Shown piece after piece: positions 42,270 through 52,671 of a stretch of 64,000 bases of DNA. The DNA comes from Sulfuricurvum sp. GTDB taxonomy: Bacteria; Campylobacterota; Campylobacteria; Campylobacterales; Sulfurimonadaceae. Made by a program: the position numbers and the translations under genes. The stretch is from the NCBI RefSeq assembly GCF_028713855.1, contig NZ_JAQTNN010000009.1, forward strand, positions 60,328-124,327. Reading direction: 5' to 3'. Position 1 is the first letter of the stretch. The number at the start of each line of letters is the position of its first letter. The notes below the pieces were generated by a model. It saw only the letters and a list, made by a program, of their open reading frames with translations, was not told the origin of the DNA and ran no database searches.

Positions 42270-42785
42270 TCACAGCCCCTCCTGTAAAAAATGGTTGGCT
42301 CTTTTAATCGAGGTAACCGTGGCATACGGAAGGAAAAAGTCCCGTGCCCCTGAAACATCGATCACCTCATCATTAACTCCCAAATAAACTTCTATTGCTG
42401 TCCCTTTGGCACATATCCTATCCATCAGATCGTGAGTCCACTCAAAATAGAGCAGCTCTCTCAACGATTCGGCATCATTATCACCCAAGTTCATCGGCGC
42501 TATAGGATACGGTGCAAAACATCTGGTTACAAAATTTTCCAGATAGTGTTCGGGATCTTTGAGGTATCCCCCCATCTGAAGCCGTTTGAACGACTCTTTT
42601 TTGGTTTGGAAAAAAGCGGGAGAAAAAAGTTGTAGCGTATCGATCCGCTCGTAAGCTTCTGCTGCATACTGCGCGGCCTTAATTGCTCCATAGCTGAATC
42701 CGGCTACCGTATACTCACTGTGTTTCAGATAGTTTTCGAAAAAACTCTGATCATTTGTGAGGGCAAATCCGCTATAAAATCTCAT
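42270..42785 (-). CDS. bioV: Pimeloyl-ACP methyl ester esterase BioV-like
   Basis: A 171-residue alpha/beta-hydrolase. The nucleophile elbow is GFSYG (Ser near residue 31), and a late GVNDEVID with RANHFLQ supplies Asp and His. Size, start ([16 protein letters not shown]) and elbow fit BioV, the Campylobacterota enzyme that releases pimeloyl-ACP from its methyl ester in biotin synthesis. It overlaps the FtsH-like gene by 14 bases and is the last gene of its operon. Assignment rests on recollection of the family. Confidence 0.78.
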   Translation of the reverse strand: MRFYSGFALTNDQSFFENYLKHSEYTVAGFSYGAIKAAQYAAEAYERIDTLQLFSPAFFQTKKESFKRLQMGGYLKDPEHYLENFVTRCFAPYPIAPMNLGDNDAESLRELLYFEWTHDLMDRICAKGTAIEVYLGVNDEVIDVSGARDFFLPYATVTSIKRANHFLQEGL

Positions 42786-44433
42786 TCATCGTTGCTTTCG
42801 CAAGAGCTTTGGATATATGCTCATACTCATCTAAAATTGTTTCAAATTTTGAAACTACTTTTTCATGCCGCTCTAACAAAGCACTCATCTCATTATAAAG
42901 ACGCTCAGTAAGATTTGCTTCATCCTCATGAGTAGGTTGGATAGTACTTCCCATCCCGTAGTCATATACCATCGCATGTATCAATTCTTTTGCCACACCA
43001 AGGTCGTGAGAAGCATTACTCGCATGTTCCCCAAAGCGTAAATGCGATGCTGCAATCCCTGCAAGATGTACTCGTACATGTGCCTCGATCTCATGACGCA
43101 ACTGCGGCTCAGCGGTAGGAGGGGTGATCGCATCATTAGTGAGCGTAATTTTCTCGTATGGAAGATCAAACCATGTCGCGGCAAAAACTTTTCCGGCCTG
43201 ATAACGGACTTGATAGCGTCGTTGTTCATCACTCAGCATTGCGATTTTCTTTTTCCCGAACATCACTTTGTCTTTCACCGCTAAAAAGTGTTCCTGCTTC
43301 ACCTGAATCTCGTTTTGTCGCATACACAACAATGCCGCTTCATTCACCAATGCCGCAAGTGAAGCCCCGTTAAATCCGACGGTCATTTTCGCAACATCAC
43401 TAATAGAGAGTTCATGAGGGATCGTACGGAGATATTTGTTCAAAATCGCTTCACGCTCTGATGCGGTGGGAAGTTCTACAAAAATACGGCGATCAAACCG
43501 TCCGGCGCGGAGCAACGCGGCATCCATAACATCGATGTTATTGGTTGCTGCGATTACGACAATCCCGCTCGTATCTTCAAACCCGTCCATCTCGGTAAGG
43601 AGTTGATTGAGTGTCCCTTCGCGTTCGTCGTTACGATCACCGCCCCGCTTTTTACCGACAGCATCGATTTCATCGATAAAAATGATGGATGGAGCATTTT
43701 TCTTGGCGGCGTTAAAAAGCTCACTCACCCGTTTAGCTCCCATACCAACATAAATCTGTACAAATGAGGCACCGCTTTGATAGAAAAACGGCACATCCGC
43801 TTCGGCAGCAACCGCTTTGGCGATCATCGTTTTACCCACGCCAGGAGGTCCTACAAGTAAAACTCCACGCGGCATACGTGCACCGAAACTGTAATAGCGT
43901 TTCGGATTGCGTAAAAAGTCGATAATTTCTTCGAGTTCCTCTTTAACATCGCCTATACCTCCGATATCGCTGAATCGTACGGTTGATTTAACCGGAGTGA
44001 CATTGGAAGATGTCGCTTCAGGCTCAGATACCGCTTTTACAACGGTCGTCTCTGTCGGTACATCATCCTCAAATCCGAGTTTGCTTTTCCAAGCCCAATA
44101 CCCTGCTCCACCGATTAGAACGAAAAAGGCGAAAAACCAACCCCATCCGCTCCCCCCTTTGGGTTCAATGATGAGATGAGATGTCAGCTCACGGGGCAAC
44201 TGCGATGAAGCAATTTTTACGACCCCATTATCTTTTGTTGCAAAATAGGTATATTCTCCCTCACTAAACGCTTTTTCGATTTGGTTATTTTCAATTAGTT
44301 TGCTAGCTTGATCAAGGGTGACTACATCTGCGCTATCACGCAATAATGCAAAAAGAAGCAGGACGATAACAATCCCGCCGGATGCCGCGAGAATAAGTTG
44401 ATTACGATTAAAATTTGGCCATGTTACATTCAT
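42772..44433 (-). CDS. FtsH-like AAA+ protein lacking the protease zinc site
   Basis: A 553-residue membrane protein with an N-terminal helix (about residues 12-30), a small periplasmic part, a second helix (about 95-112) and an AAA+ ATPase: Walker A GPPGVGKT, Walker [12 protein letters not shown] and the arginine-finger region RAGRFDRR. Where FtsH has HEAGH it reads YQAGK (in [14 protein letters not shown]), so both zinc-binding histidines and the catalytic Glu are missing, although the later Asp position survives ([10 protein letters not shown]). It should be an unfoldase or chaperone without proteolysis. Upstream of bioV and downstream of mtaB, as with H. pylori HP0286 (order from memory). 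Confidence 0.88.
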   Translation of the reverse strand: MNVTWPNFNRNQLILAASGGIVIVLLLFALLRDSADVVTLDQASKLIENNQIEKAFSEGEYTYFATKDNGVVKIASSQLPRELTSHLIIEPKGGSGWGWFFAFFVLIGGAGYWAWKSKLGFEDDVPTETTVVKAVSEPEATSSNVTPVKSTVRFSDIGGIGDVKEELEEIIDFLRNPKRYYSFGARMPRGVLLVGPPGVGKTMIAKAVAAEADVPFFYQSGASFVQIYVGMGAKRVSELFNAAKKNAPSIIFIDEIDAVGKKRGGDRNDEREGTLNQLLTEMDGFEDTSGIVVIAATNNIDVMDAALLRAGRFDRRIFVELPTASEREAILNKYLRTIPHELSISDVAKMTVGFNGASLAALVNEAALLCMRQNEIQVKQEHFLAVKDKVMFGKKKIAMLSDEQRRYQVRYQAGKVFAATWFDLPYEKITLTNDAITPPTAEPQLRHEIEAHVRVHLAGIAASHLRFGEHASNASHDLGVAKELIHAMVYDYGMGSTIQPTHEDEANLTERLYNEMSALLERHEKVVSKFETILDEYEHISKALAKATMNEIL

Positions 44434-45655
44434 CGTCTACCTCATATGTATCCAGTGTGATCCAGTCACCGCTGAGATCTTCACTGCTTTTAATTATGAC
44501 TTTGTTGTAAAATTGATCATATCCGACATTTCTGCCCGCTTCACTCGACTCAACCAATACTTCCAAAGGTACAGAACTCATCTTATCACGAAAAGCACGA
44601 TTATTCGTTTCGATAATGCCCGTTAGCTCGCTCATTCTTTTGGCCGAAACCGTTCCGTTTACTTCAGGTTTCATGGTTGCACTCGGGGTTCCATCACGCT
44701 TGGAATAGGTGAATGGGTGAATATGGGTAAGATGAAGTTCTCTAACATTTTTCATCGCTTCTTCCCAAATCGTATCACTCTCTCCGGGATGACCGACAAT
44801 AAAATCAGTTCCGAGGGCAAAGCCTTTAGCATTGAGTATACCGAATAATTCTACATCGTTGGCAAATCGGTTACGACGGTTCATAATGCGAAGCATTGCA
44901 TCCGAGCTGTGTTGAATTGCAATGTGTAAATGACGTTCCAACCACGGCTCATCCAGAATCTCCCGAAACGACTCATTGATTTGTATCGGTTCCAATGATC
45001 CGACCCGTATTCGTCGAACCCCTCGGATCAATGACATTTTTTTCATGAGTTCTGCAATATTACGTCCCTCACCCTGTCCGTAACTGCCGACATTGGTTCC
45101 GGTCAGGACGAACTCACCGAATCCGTTGGAGGCAAGTCGTGATACTTGCTCAAGTATTTTAGCTTCATCCATGCTTCGGGCATCACCACGCACAAAGGGA
45201 ATAATGCAGTAACTGCATCGGAAGTTACACCCCTCTTGGATTTTGATAAACGCCCGTGATTTTCCGACAAATTCATCAACAATCGCATCATCGATGTAGT
45301 TCAAATCCCCTATCTCATAAAACCGGCTCTCTTGTGAAAGGAGTGTATTGATTTTCATCTTTTCGGATGGTCCGAAAACCCCCTGCACTTTTCCGGTATT
45401 AAAAAGACTCTCCCCTTTGGTATGAGCGCCGCACCCGGTCAAAAAGAGTTTTTTACCCTGCTTCTCGATTTGGTTAATGTAGCCGCGTACACTGACATCG
45501 GCTCCATTGGTCACGGTACAGGAGTTAACGACAACGATATCGGCCTGAGTTTCATCTTCTGTCACTTCATAATCACTCAAAGCACTCATCATTACTTGCG
45601 AATCAAACAGATTGGTTCGACAACCAAAGGTTTTAAAATAGACTTTTTGTTTCAT
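44408..45655 (-). CDS. mtaB: tRNA ms2t6A37 methylthiotransferase MtaB-like
   Basis: A 415-residue radical SAM enzyme adding a methylthio group to t6A37 of tRNA. An N-terminal UPF0004 domain has three Cys (FGCRTNLFDS, NSCTVT, LTGCGAH), the radical SAM motif is in EGCNFRCSYCIIPFVRGDAR (C-x3-C-x2-C), and a TRAM-like end. It matches the MtaB/YqeV subgroup rather than MiaB by RCSYCIIPFVRG. It overlaps FtsH-like by 26 bases and mscS by one base. Confidence 0.9.
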   Translation of the reverse strand: MKQKVYFKTFGCRTNLFDSQVMMSALSDYEVTEDETQADIVVVNSCTVTNGADVSVRGYINQIEKQGKKLFLTGCGAHTKGESLFNTGKVQGVFGPSEKMKINTLLSQESRFYEIGDLNYIDDAIVDEFVGKSRAFIKIQEGCNFRCSYCIIPFVRGDARSMDEAKILEQVSRLASNGFGEFVLTGTNVGSYGQGEGRNIAELMKKMSLIRGVRRIRVGSLEPIQINESFREILDEPWLERHLHIAIQHSSDAMLRIMNRRNRFANDVELFGILNAKGFALGTDFIVGHPGESDTIWEEAMKNVRELHLTHIHPFTYSKRDGTPSATMKPEVNGTVSAKRMSELTGIIETNNRAFRDKMSSVPLEVLVESSEAGRNVGYDQFYNKVIIKSSEDLSGDWITLDTYEVDDECNMAKF

Positions 45656-47295
45656 TATTCTTCAATCGGCATAGGAGATTTAGGGGAAGCTTGCGAGGTA
45701 TAAATCATTTGTGTCGGATAAGCGATGGTAATATCCGACTCGGCATTAAAGGCATCAATAATTTCCCCCGAAATAGTACTTCGAAGCGTTAATGTCGCAT
45801 AGGCATTGGTTAGATACCATGCACTCACTTTCATTCCGTTTGGCTCGATAAAGGTGAATACCCGAGGTTCAACATTGCTGTTCTTAAGACTGTAGCGATC
45901 GCGAAGTTTATTGATCTGCTTACGGGTAATATCGGTGTAGCCTTTGGAGTATTTTCGGCAGATCTCTTTGACAAGATGTGCCGCTTTTTTGTGGTTGGAA
46001 TCAAAGGTAATGATGATGTCGATCCCGTCCCACACCGTCTTGAGCGAACCGTGGGTATAGTTGGCAATCATCGAGGTAAAAATGTAGTTGTTCGGAACAA
46101 AAATAATCCTACCTGCACGGCGATTCGTTTCAAGCGTCGTGAACGTAACATCTTCCATGAGAGTAATACGCTGCAATGAGACGTCTAATACATCCCCCAA
46201 ATAAATCATTCCGTCTTTCTCGAAACGGACACGATCACCGACATGTATCGTTCCGCCGACGACAATAACCAGCCATCCTAAAATGGACATAAACCAGTCG
46301 CGCATCGCGATAGCAAGACCTGCAGAAGCAAATCCGAGTACTGTAGCCAAATAACCAACGTTTTCAATGTAACTGAACATCAAAATTAAGACGATGAGAG
46401 TAACATTGACAAAGGTCAGTATCTTATTCGCCGTATAAAACCGTTCATTATCAACGATATAGCGTTTGATAACCCGTTTGAGTAAAAACGATAGTACAAA
46501 CAAGATAAGGATGATCAATCCGATATTGAGCAGTTTGTAGATTTGGTCTTTGATCTCTTTGTTGATTTTTGCTTCGGTTGATTCAATCCGTTTTTCGTAC
46601 ACATCGGCGGTGGAAATCAACGTATCAAGAGCAAGTTTGAATTTCTCTACCTGAAGCAGCGTTGCTTCCAACTCCACTTCGTAATCCCCGGCTGTGTTCA
46701 GACGGATCATATCTTTGTACAAAGCAACTTGGCGTTCTAAAAGGGAAATAAGCTCTTGCAGTTCCTCTTCGCGTAAGACATAATCATGGTACTGACTGTT
46801 CAGCCGTTTGATATACGAAAGGCCGGTAACAATTTGAAAAGGGTTTGTAATCGAGGGGAGTGTACCTGCTTCATCAGGTTTAAGCAAGGAGACGAAAGGT
46901 GATGTTCCCTGTGCTTTGAGAAGTTCCACCTGATCGGTTAAAATCTTTTGTTTAGCCTGAAGCGCTTCCGTCTCTAATTTGCGCTCGACACTCGGGGCAC
47001 GGTCTTGAAGCTGTTCAATGCGAAATTTAACGTCGCGAAGACTTTTACGTGTCTCTTGATACGCCATATACGAGTTGTAGCTTTTTATCCAGATACTGCT
47101 GTCACGTGCAAGTTCTTTCTGGATTTTTTTAAGTTCGTCCTGCGTATTTTGTAACTCAGCCTTTTTTGCCGAAGCGTCGAGCTCAGCCTGGAGTGCTTTT
47201 TCCTCTTTTTGTTTCAATTGTTCTTGTTTTGTCACAGCATGTAACGCTGTCGTAAAGGTAAAAAATATGAGCAGGAAGGATAATGCTAATTTCAT
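45655..47295 (-). CDS. MscS family mechanosensitive ion channel
   Basis: A 546-residue membrane protein. A signal-like start (LALSFLLIFFTFTTALHA), a long periplasmic coiled coil (about residues 25-240), then transmembrane helices and the MscS core with the pore-lining GFASAGLAIAMRDWFMSILGW helix and VGDRVRFEKDGMIYLGDVLDVSLQRITL beta domain. The coiled-coil prefix is more MscK/large-MscS-like. It probably releases solutes on hypo-osmotic shock. Overlaps aroB by four bases and mtaB by one. Confidence 0.92.
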   Translation of the reverse strand: MKLALSFLLIFFTFTTALHAVTKQEQLKQKEEKALQAELDASAKKAELQNTQDELKKIQKELARDSSIWIKSYNSYMAYQETRKSLRDVKFRIEQLQDRAPSVERKLETEALQAKQKILTDQVELLKAQGTSPFVSLLKPDEAGTLPSITNPFQIVTGLSYIKRLNSQYHDYVLREEELQELISLLERQVALYKDMIRLNTAGDYEVELEATLLQVEKFKLALDTLISTADVYEKRIESTEAKINKEIKDQIYKLLNIGLIILILFVLSFLLKRVIKRYIVDNERFYTANKILTFVNVTLIVLILMFSYIENVGYLATVLGFASAGLAIAMRDWFMSILGWLVIVVGGTIHVGDRVRFEKDGMIYLGDVLDVSLQRITLMEDVTFTTLETNRRAGRIIFVPNNYIFTSMIANYTHGSLKTVWDGIDIIITFDSNHKKAAHLVKEICRKYSKGYTDITRKQINKLRDRYSLKNSNVEPRVFTFIEPNGMKVSAWYLTNAYATLTLRSTISGEIIDAFNAESDITIAYPTQMIYTSQASPKSPMPIEE

Positions 47296-48353
47296 GCGTT
47301 CTGGTTCACACGATGATAAGTTGAAAGAACTTTTTTTACTATTTCAGGTTTAACAGCATCCGTAATCTCAACATCGCCGATTCCACACGGGAGGATGAAC
47401 GTGATAACAGTGTCCGCACTTTTTTTGTCCAAGAAAAAGGCTTGATAAAATTTTTCGACATCTGCAATGTCATACGAAAGCGGCAAGCCGTATTTCATAA
47501 GAAGCTCTTTTACTCGTGTCGCTTCATTTTGACTCATCAGTCCTGCTTCACAGGCTAGATCATTGGCCATTACCATACCGATTGCAACGCTCTCACCGTG
47601 TAAATACGTTTCGTATTTTGTTTCGTTTTCAATCACATGACCAAAGGTATGCCCGTAATTGAGTGCGGCACGAAGGCCTTGTTCTTTTTCATCCTCTTCA
47701 ACAACACCAGCTTTGGTCTCGACTGCTTTGGTAATAGCATATTGAAGATTATCCCCTTCACGCAAATCGTTCTTCTCCAGCCACTCGAAAAACGATGCAT
47801 TGAAGGTTACCGCCATTTTGACGATCTCCGCAACACCCGCTCCGAATTCACGTGCAGGAAGAGTAGTTAAGAAACTCGGATCAATATAGACGGCACGCGG
47901 TTGATGGAACGCACCGATCAGGTTTTTACCAAATCGATTATTTACTCCGGTTTTCCCTCCGACACTCGCATCCACTTGAGAAAGAAGTGTCGTAGGGACT
48001 TGGATAAAATCGATTCCGCGATTGTACAAACTCGATGCAAAACCGCCCATATCTCCGATAACACCGCCGCCGAATGCAATCAGAAGCGATTTACGGTTGA
48101 GTCGGTGATCGAACATACGGTCTAAAATAAACTCAATTGTCTCAAGCGTTTTGTACTGTTCACCATCGGGAATCGTAATAATATAAATCTCTTTTGCCTG
48201 TAACCGTGAAAGGAGTGTTTGCAGATGCAGACCTGCAACTTTAGGATTGGTGAGGATAGCGACCTTCCCCTCATGGGATATAGTTGGCAAAGAGCCAATA
48301 TATATAGAATATGAATCGTCAATTACACGTTTGAGATTGATAGAGAGCATCAT
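47292..48353 (-). CDS. aroB: 3-dehydroquinate synthase
   Basis: A 353-residue enzyme of the shikimate pathway converting DAHP to dehydroquinate with NAD and metal. Signatures are GGGVIGDMGGFASSLYNRGIDFIQVPTTLLSQVDASVGGKTGVN (shown partly: GGGVIGDMGGFA), EIVKMAV, and NYGHTFGHVIE with the metal-binding His. First gene of the aroB-mscS-mtaB-ftsH-like-bioV operon. Start ATG at 48353 or 48350. Confidence 0.97.
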   Translation of the reverse strand: MMLSINLKRVIDDSYSIYIGSLPTISHEGKVAILTNPKVAGLHLQTLLSRLQAKEIYIITIPDGEQYKTLETIEFILDRMFDHRLNRKSLLIAFGGGVIGDMGGFASSLYNRGIDFIQVPTTLLSQVDASVGGKTGVNNRFGKNLIGAFHQPRAVYIDPSFLTTLPAREFGAGVAEIVKMAVTFNASFFEWLEKNDLREGDNLQYAITKAVETKAGVVEEDEKEQGLRAALNYGHTFGHVIENETKYETYLHGESVAIGMVMANDLACEAGLMSQNEATRVKELLMKYGLPLSYDIADVEKFYQAFFLDKKSADTVITFILPCGIGDVEITDAVKPEIVKKVLSTYHRVNQNA

Positions 48354-48428
48354 GAAAAAACCTGCTGAATAAAGTTATACGTAATGGCTAAATGATACAA
48401 AAATGTGACTTAAAAGCCTCTGTAAGCT

Positions 48429-49835
48429 TTAAATTTGTGTAGGAATAAAAAGCTGATGGTAGCGGCCTAATTTTCGATAAAGGACCTCGGGATCAGTCGA
48501 AAAAAAGGCACTGACAGGGTTCATAAACATTTTGGAGGTGAACGGCAAAACATGGAGAAAATTTTCTCGATCACGCAATTCCCGAATAGGATTTGTCTCT
48601 TGTTTCGATACGTGAATTGATTTTGAAAAAATTGCCGAAAGGTTATTAAAATGCTCTATTACTTCACTCTTATGGGCGCCTTCTTCATTCGTATAATCTA
48701 TCAATTCCAAATTAAATCCAAACTGCGAAGAAACGTCAAAAATGGTTGTTGAAATGTTTTCAATATGTCCTTCATCACTCAAAATAACGACACTTTCACT
48801 CAACGATGAGAAAGAACGTTCAGCGAGTTTCAGTACCGGCACATTTCCGGCAAAGAGTTTTTTACGGATGGAAAGTGATCCGAAAGCTCTATGAGAAACC
48901 AAAAACAGACCAATATGGTATTTTTTAATATCGCTAAGAATCATCCCCTCATCCGGCTTTCCGTCATAACATATTTCAATCGTTACATTACCCTGAACGG
49001 AGGCTTTAATCATCCGTAAAACATCAATATCGCCCGGATTGATTACCTTAATAATAAGAGGCTGACGGAGCTTTTTTTGGATGTAGACACTGCGTCGAAC
49101 CAACGCCATAATCGAAGATGCTTTTTCAATACTCATATCAATATAAAGATAAAGTTTAGATCCAAAAGGAGCCGGAAACTGCCCAAGCTCACGCTTAATC
49201 GCTCGATAAATCGATCGTAGCACCGTAGGATCTCCAACTAATACCAACGTATCGTTCGGCTGAATCATTTTATTGTCACTGGGAATGATTAACTGTCTAT
49301 TACGATAAATAGCGGCGATTTTCCAATTTTTTTGTTCAATCGAACCGATATGACGATAGACAAACGAACTCCCGAAGGGAACCAGGACTTCCATAATTTC
49401 CCCGGAGCCTAAACCGATATTTTTGGCCAAAACGGGGATATTTGGGAGATAATCGATCAAGTTTGCGGCAATGAGTTCTTGCATATTAACCCACTCAATA
49501 TCATCATCGGGACTGGTTGCATTCCACAGATCCAATGCAATAATTCGAATAGAGGGTTTATACGTTCGGATATTTTTAATCGTATGTTCCAAATCGTTTA
49601 TGTTTTCCATCACCAAAACAACTTGCCAGAAATCCATTTTTAAAAGATTAGAAATTTTATAGAAACTGGTCGTATCAAATTGAAAAAACTTGAATCGTGC
49701 AGGATTAAATCCTTGAAAATCATTCTCTTGTGTTTGGACAATGTAATAAAGATTTTCACTGGTATAAGTACCGATAACGCGTTCAATATAATGGTGACCG
49801 ATAGCTCCGTCACTGATGATTAATATTTTTTTCAT
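48429..49835 (-). CDS. TrkA-like (COG3400) nucleotide-binding/RCK-type protein
   Basis: A 468-residue cytoplasmic protein starting with a Rossmann-like KKILIISDGAIGHHYIERV, then an RCK_C (TrkA-C) segment with VPFGSSFVYRHIGSIEQKNWKIAAIYRNRQLIIPSDNKMIQPNDTLVLVG (motifs IQPNDTLVLVGD), and a further Rossmann-like half. It resembles COG3400 proteins of Campylobacterota next to aroB. Possible regulator of a K+ channel or transporter; no channel gene is beside it. Long gene-free promoter region (146 bases) separates it from the divergent GGDEF-EAL gene. Confidence 0.75.
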   Translation of the reverse strand: MKKILIISDGAIGHHYIERVIGTYTSENLYYIVQTQENDFQGFNPARFKFFQFDTTSFYKISNLLKMDFWQVVLVMENINDLEHTIKNIRTYKPSIRIIALDLWNATSPDDDIEWVNMQELIAANLIDYLPNIPVLAKNIGLGSGEIMEVLVPFGSSFVYRHIGSIEQKNWKIAAIYRNRQLIIPSDNKMIQPNDTLVLVGDPTVLRSIYRAIKRELGQFPAPFGSKLYLYIDMSIEKASSIMALVRRSVYIQKKLRQPLIIKVINPGDIDVLRMIKASVQGNVTIEICYDGKPDEGMILSDIKKYHIGLFLVSHRAFGSLSIRKKLFAGNVPVLKLAERSFSSLSESVVILSDEGHIENISTTIFDVSSQFGFNLELIDYTNEEGAHKSEVIEHFNNLSAIFSKSIHVSKQETNPIRELRDRENFLHVLPFTSKMFMNPVSAFFSTDPEVLYRKLGRYHQLFIPTQI

Positions 49836-49981
49836 TACCGTGCAAACTTCTTATATTGCTTAATTTTAGGATGAGATTGTACCACATTTACATACTGCGT
49901 AAAAAAAAAATTTAATATGTGCCCTATTATTTTTTTTGATTTAAATATGATACACTTCTTTGTTATGAAGTAGGAGTTTAA

Positions 49982-51931
49982 ATGCAACTTGATGCTAAAA
50001 AGTTTTTTTTCGCATTTTTCTTTTTTATTGCAACCTTGATCGCATTAGGTTATTATCATTTTGATCATGAGCAAAAACTGATTAACCAAAATATAAATTC
50101 TACTCTTGAAAAAGCTGTTATATCAGCGAATGTTGTCATCGGGGATCATTACCACGATAGAGTACTAACAACATCTCCCTCTGCCGTTGAAGATGCGGAT
50201 ACCATCAAAGCTCTCACCGCTTTAGCCCATGCCCAGGGGGTTGAGTATATTTATTCATTGGTTTTAGATAATACCGGAAAACTTCGATTTACCTCCAGCA
50301 GTGCCCGAAATCACGAACTCGTCAGCGGTCAAAATTTAACCCGATTTTTTGATATCTATCCGGCCAATTCCGATATGATCAAAGCCCTTAAAACCAATCA
50401 GATTGTCTGGGATATGAAAGAAAAATCGGATCAATGGGGGAAGTTTCGCAGTCTATTTATCCCTTACACCACCCCTTCAGGCTATCGCTACATCATCGGT
50501 GCTGATATCGAAGTAGGCTCTATTCAAAAACTATCTAACGCGGCGGCCTTTAAAGCAATCGCGACTTCACTCATTATTTTTTTAGGAGCATTACCGTTTT
50601 TGCTCATCTATCGCAACACATTGGAAGGTACTGCAACATTTTTACGAGCTAAAGTCCGTTCCGCCACCGATGAACTCCGTGAAGTAAATGAAATACTCGA
50701 GACCAAAGTAGAAGAAAAGACCAAACAACTGATCTCTCAAAGTTTCGAAGATCCTCTCACTGAACTCCCGAACCGTCATCGTCTCCAATACGATATGGAT
50801 CGCTATACCTACAATGCCTTAATTATTATCAACCTCCATAATTTTCGAGAAATCAACGACTTTTTCGGCTTTTCGATCGGGGATGATCTCCTTCGGCAAA
50901 TGGGGCATTGGCTTAAAACAGTTGATCTTAATCCGTACCGCCTGAGCGGGGATGAATTTGCCATCCTTATCGACGAAGAATTGACCCAAGAAGCACTTAT
51001 AGAACTATCTCATCGTCTGCTCAACCGTCTAATTGATCACCCATTTAGTGTCGGTGAAGAGACCGTCTCCCTTAGTATCACTATAGGAATTGATGCCGAA
51101 CCGGAAATTTCTCTCGCTCATGCCGATATCGCATTGCATCAAGCCAAAGAGAAGAGTAACCATATCGCATTCTACAGCAGTGAAAATCATGTTGAAGAGC
51201 AATATCAAGCTAATATCGCGCTCACGGCAACCATTCACAAAGCACTCAATTCGGGACGAATTACCTGTTTTTACCAGCCTATTGTCTCGACCCAAACCGG
51301 ACGAATCGAAAAGTATGAGACCCTGGTCCGGATGATTGATGAAGCTGCCAATATTATTCCTCCACTTGATTTTCTTAAAACCGCACAAAAAACCCGTCTT
51401 TATCCCCAAATTACTCGCACGGTCATAGAGCATGCCTGTAATACGTTTAAAGATAGAAATGAAGAATTCTCGGTTAATCTCTCAATCCGTGATATAGAGG
51501 ACCACAATACCGTCCGTTTTATCGAAGAGATGATAGTAAAGACTGATACCGCACATCGTATTGTCTTTGAAATATTAGAATCTGAGGGGATTGATAATTT
51601 TGATGCGGTGATCCATTTTATCCATCGTATGAAAAGATTGGGAGCCAAAATTGCTATTGATGATTACGGTACAGGCTATTCCAGTCTTGAAAATATTCTC
51701 CGCCTTGATATTGATTACATTAAAATTGACGGTTCACTGATACAAAATATCAATAACAATCCAAAACACGCAATAGTCCTTGAATCAATCGCTGATTTTG
51801 CTTCTAAACTCGGGATTAAAACGATTGCTGAATTTGTCAGTTCCGAAGAGTTATTTCAACATGTCAAAACCATCGGTATTACCTATTCTCAAGGATACTA
51901 TACCGGTAAGCCTGCTGCTTTAAGCCTTTAA
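49982..51931 (+). CDS. GGDEF-EAL c-di-GMP enzyme, membrane-bound
   Basis: A 649-residue protein: helix about residues 8-25, periplasmic Cache-like sensor (about 30-175), second helix (about 190-210), coiled coil, GGDEF (about 255-385, signature SGDEF in YRLSGDEFAILI) and EAL (about 400-649: YETLVRM, IAIDDYGTGYSS, DYIKIDG, AEFVSSEELFQHV). The EAL catalytic residues look intact, so phosphodiesterase activity is likely; the first glycine of GGDEF is Ser, which some active cyclases tolerate. GTAGGAG precedes the ATG. It is convergent with the TIGR02757 gene, stops overlapping by 4 bases. Confidence 0.9.
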   Translation: MQLDAKKFFFAFFFFIATLIALGYYHFDHEQKLINQNINSTLEKAVISANVVIGDHYHDRVLTTSPSAVEDADTIKALTALAHAQGVEYIYSLVLDNTGKLRFTSSSARNHELVSGQNLTRFFDIYPANSDMIKALKTNQIVWDMKEKSDQWGKFRSLFIPYTTPSGYRYIIGADIEVGSIQKLSNAAAFKAIATSLIIFLGALPFLLIYRNTLEGTATFLRAKVRSATDELREVNEILETKVEEKTKQLISQSFEDPLTELPNRHRLQYDMDRYTYNALIIINLHNFREINDFFGFSIGDDLLRQMGHWLKTVDLNPYRLSGDEFAILIDEELTQEALIELSHRLLNRLIDHPFSVGEETVSLSITIGIDAEPEISLAHADIALHQAKEKSNHIAFYSSENHVEEQYQANIALTATIHKALNSGRITCFYQPIVSTQTGRIEKYETLVRMIDEAANIIPPLDFLKTAQKTRLYPQITRTVIEHACNTFKDRNEEFSVNLSIRDIEDHNTVRFIEEMIVKTDTAHRIVFEILESEGIDNFDAVIHFIHRMKRLGAKIAIDDYGTGYSSLENILRLDIDYIKIDGSLIQNINNNPKHAIVLESIADFASKLGIKTIAEFVSSEELFQHVKTIGITYSQGYYTGKPAALSL

Positions 51932-52671
51932 CCTAATTTTTCCTGCCCGATACGATAAAGAGCAAAATCGTATTTGAGGGGATCAGAGGGATCGAATCGC
52001 TTGAGCGTCTCTGTGAGTTCGAGTGCGGCTCTCATATCGCACTGTTTACGATTTAAAAGCCCCAATCGATGAGACACATTAAACGTATGGGTATCCAAAG
52101 GCATAATCAAATCACTTTTTTTCACGCCGCTCCATAATCCCATATCTAAACTGTCATGGCGTACCATCCAGCGTAAATACATCATCCAACGTTTCATCGC
52201 TGAAGCTTTGGCAATGCTTACGATCGGTTTGCCAATCAAAAATTCATATCCCCTGGAACGGTACGGATTTAGTTCATAAAGAGCTACTATCAAGGTATTT
52301 ATCCCTTCTAATAGAGAATTTTCACCGTATCCTCGCATAAAGACCTTTTCAGCCCCCCCAACCGCTTTGAGTTTTTGTAACGTACAAAACCATTGAATAA
52401 TATCTTCGGTATTTTGGAAACGATAATATTTGCCTTCCAGCCTTTTGCGTAAAAAAGTTTCTTCCAAATCATATAAATCATCGTTAAAAGAAGCTAAAAG
52501 AGCAACGATAGCCTTGGCACTGCCATAGGCGAATAAAGCACATGTGAGGGCGTGATGCTGATCCATTGTTCTACGCGCAATCATCAGAGGGTCTGGTCGT
52601 TCTTCGCACAATTCGTCCACACAGTTACGAGCTTCTACCTCAGCATCCAAATACGCTTGTATCTCTTTCAC
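51928..52671 (-). CDS. TIGR02757 (DUF2400) family protein
   Basis: A 247-residue conserved protein of unknown biochemical role. Features are PDPLMIARR near the start, ALTCALFAYGSAKAIVALL, and the C-terminal KKSDLIMPLDTHTFNVSHRLGLL, which resembles helix-hairpin-helix DNA glycosylase folds (the DTHT region). Last gene of the S4-trpD-tsaE-lptB-rpoN operon; its ATG overlaps the rpoN stop. Confidence 0.85.
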   Translation of the reverse strand: MKEIQAYLDAEVEARNCVDELCEERPDPLMIARRTMDQHHALTCALFAYGSAKAIVALLASFNDDLYDLEETFLRKRLEGKYYRFQNTEDIIQWFCTLQKLKAVGGAEKVFMRGYGENSLLEGINTLIVALYELNPYRSRGYEFLIGKPIVSIAKASAMKRWMMYLRWMVRHDSLDMGLWSGVKKSDLIMPLDTHTFNVSHRLGLLNRKQCDMRAALELTETLKRFDPSDPLKYDFALYRIGQEKLG

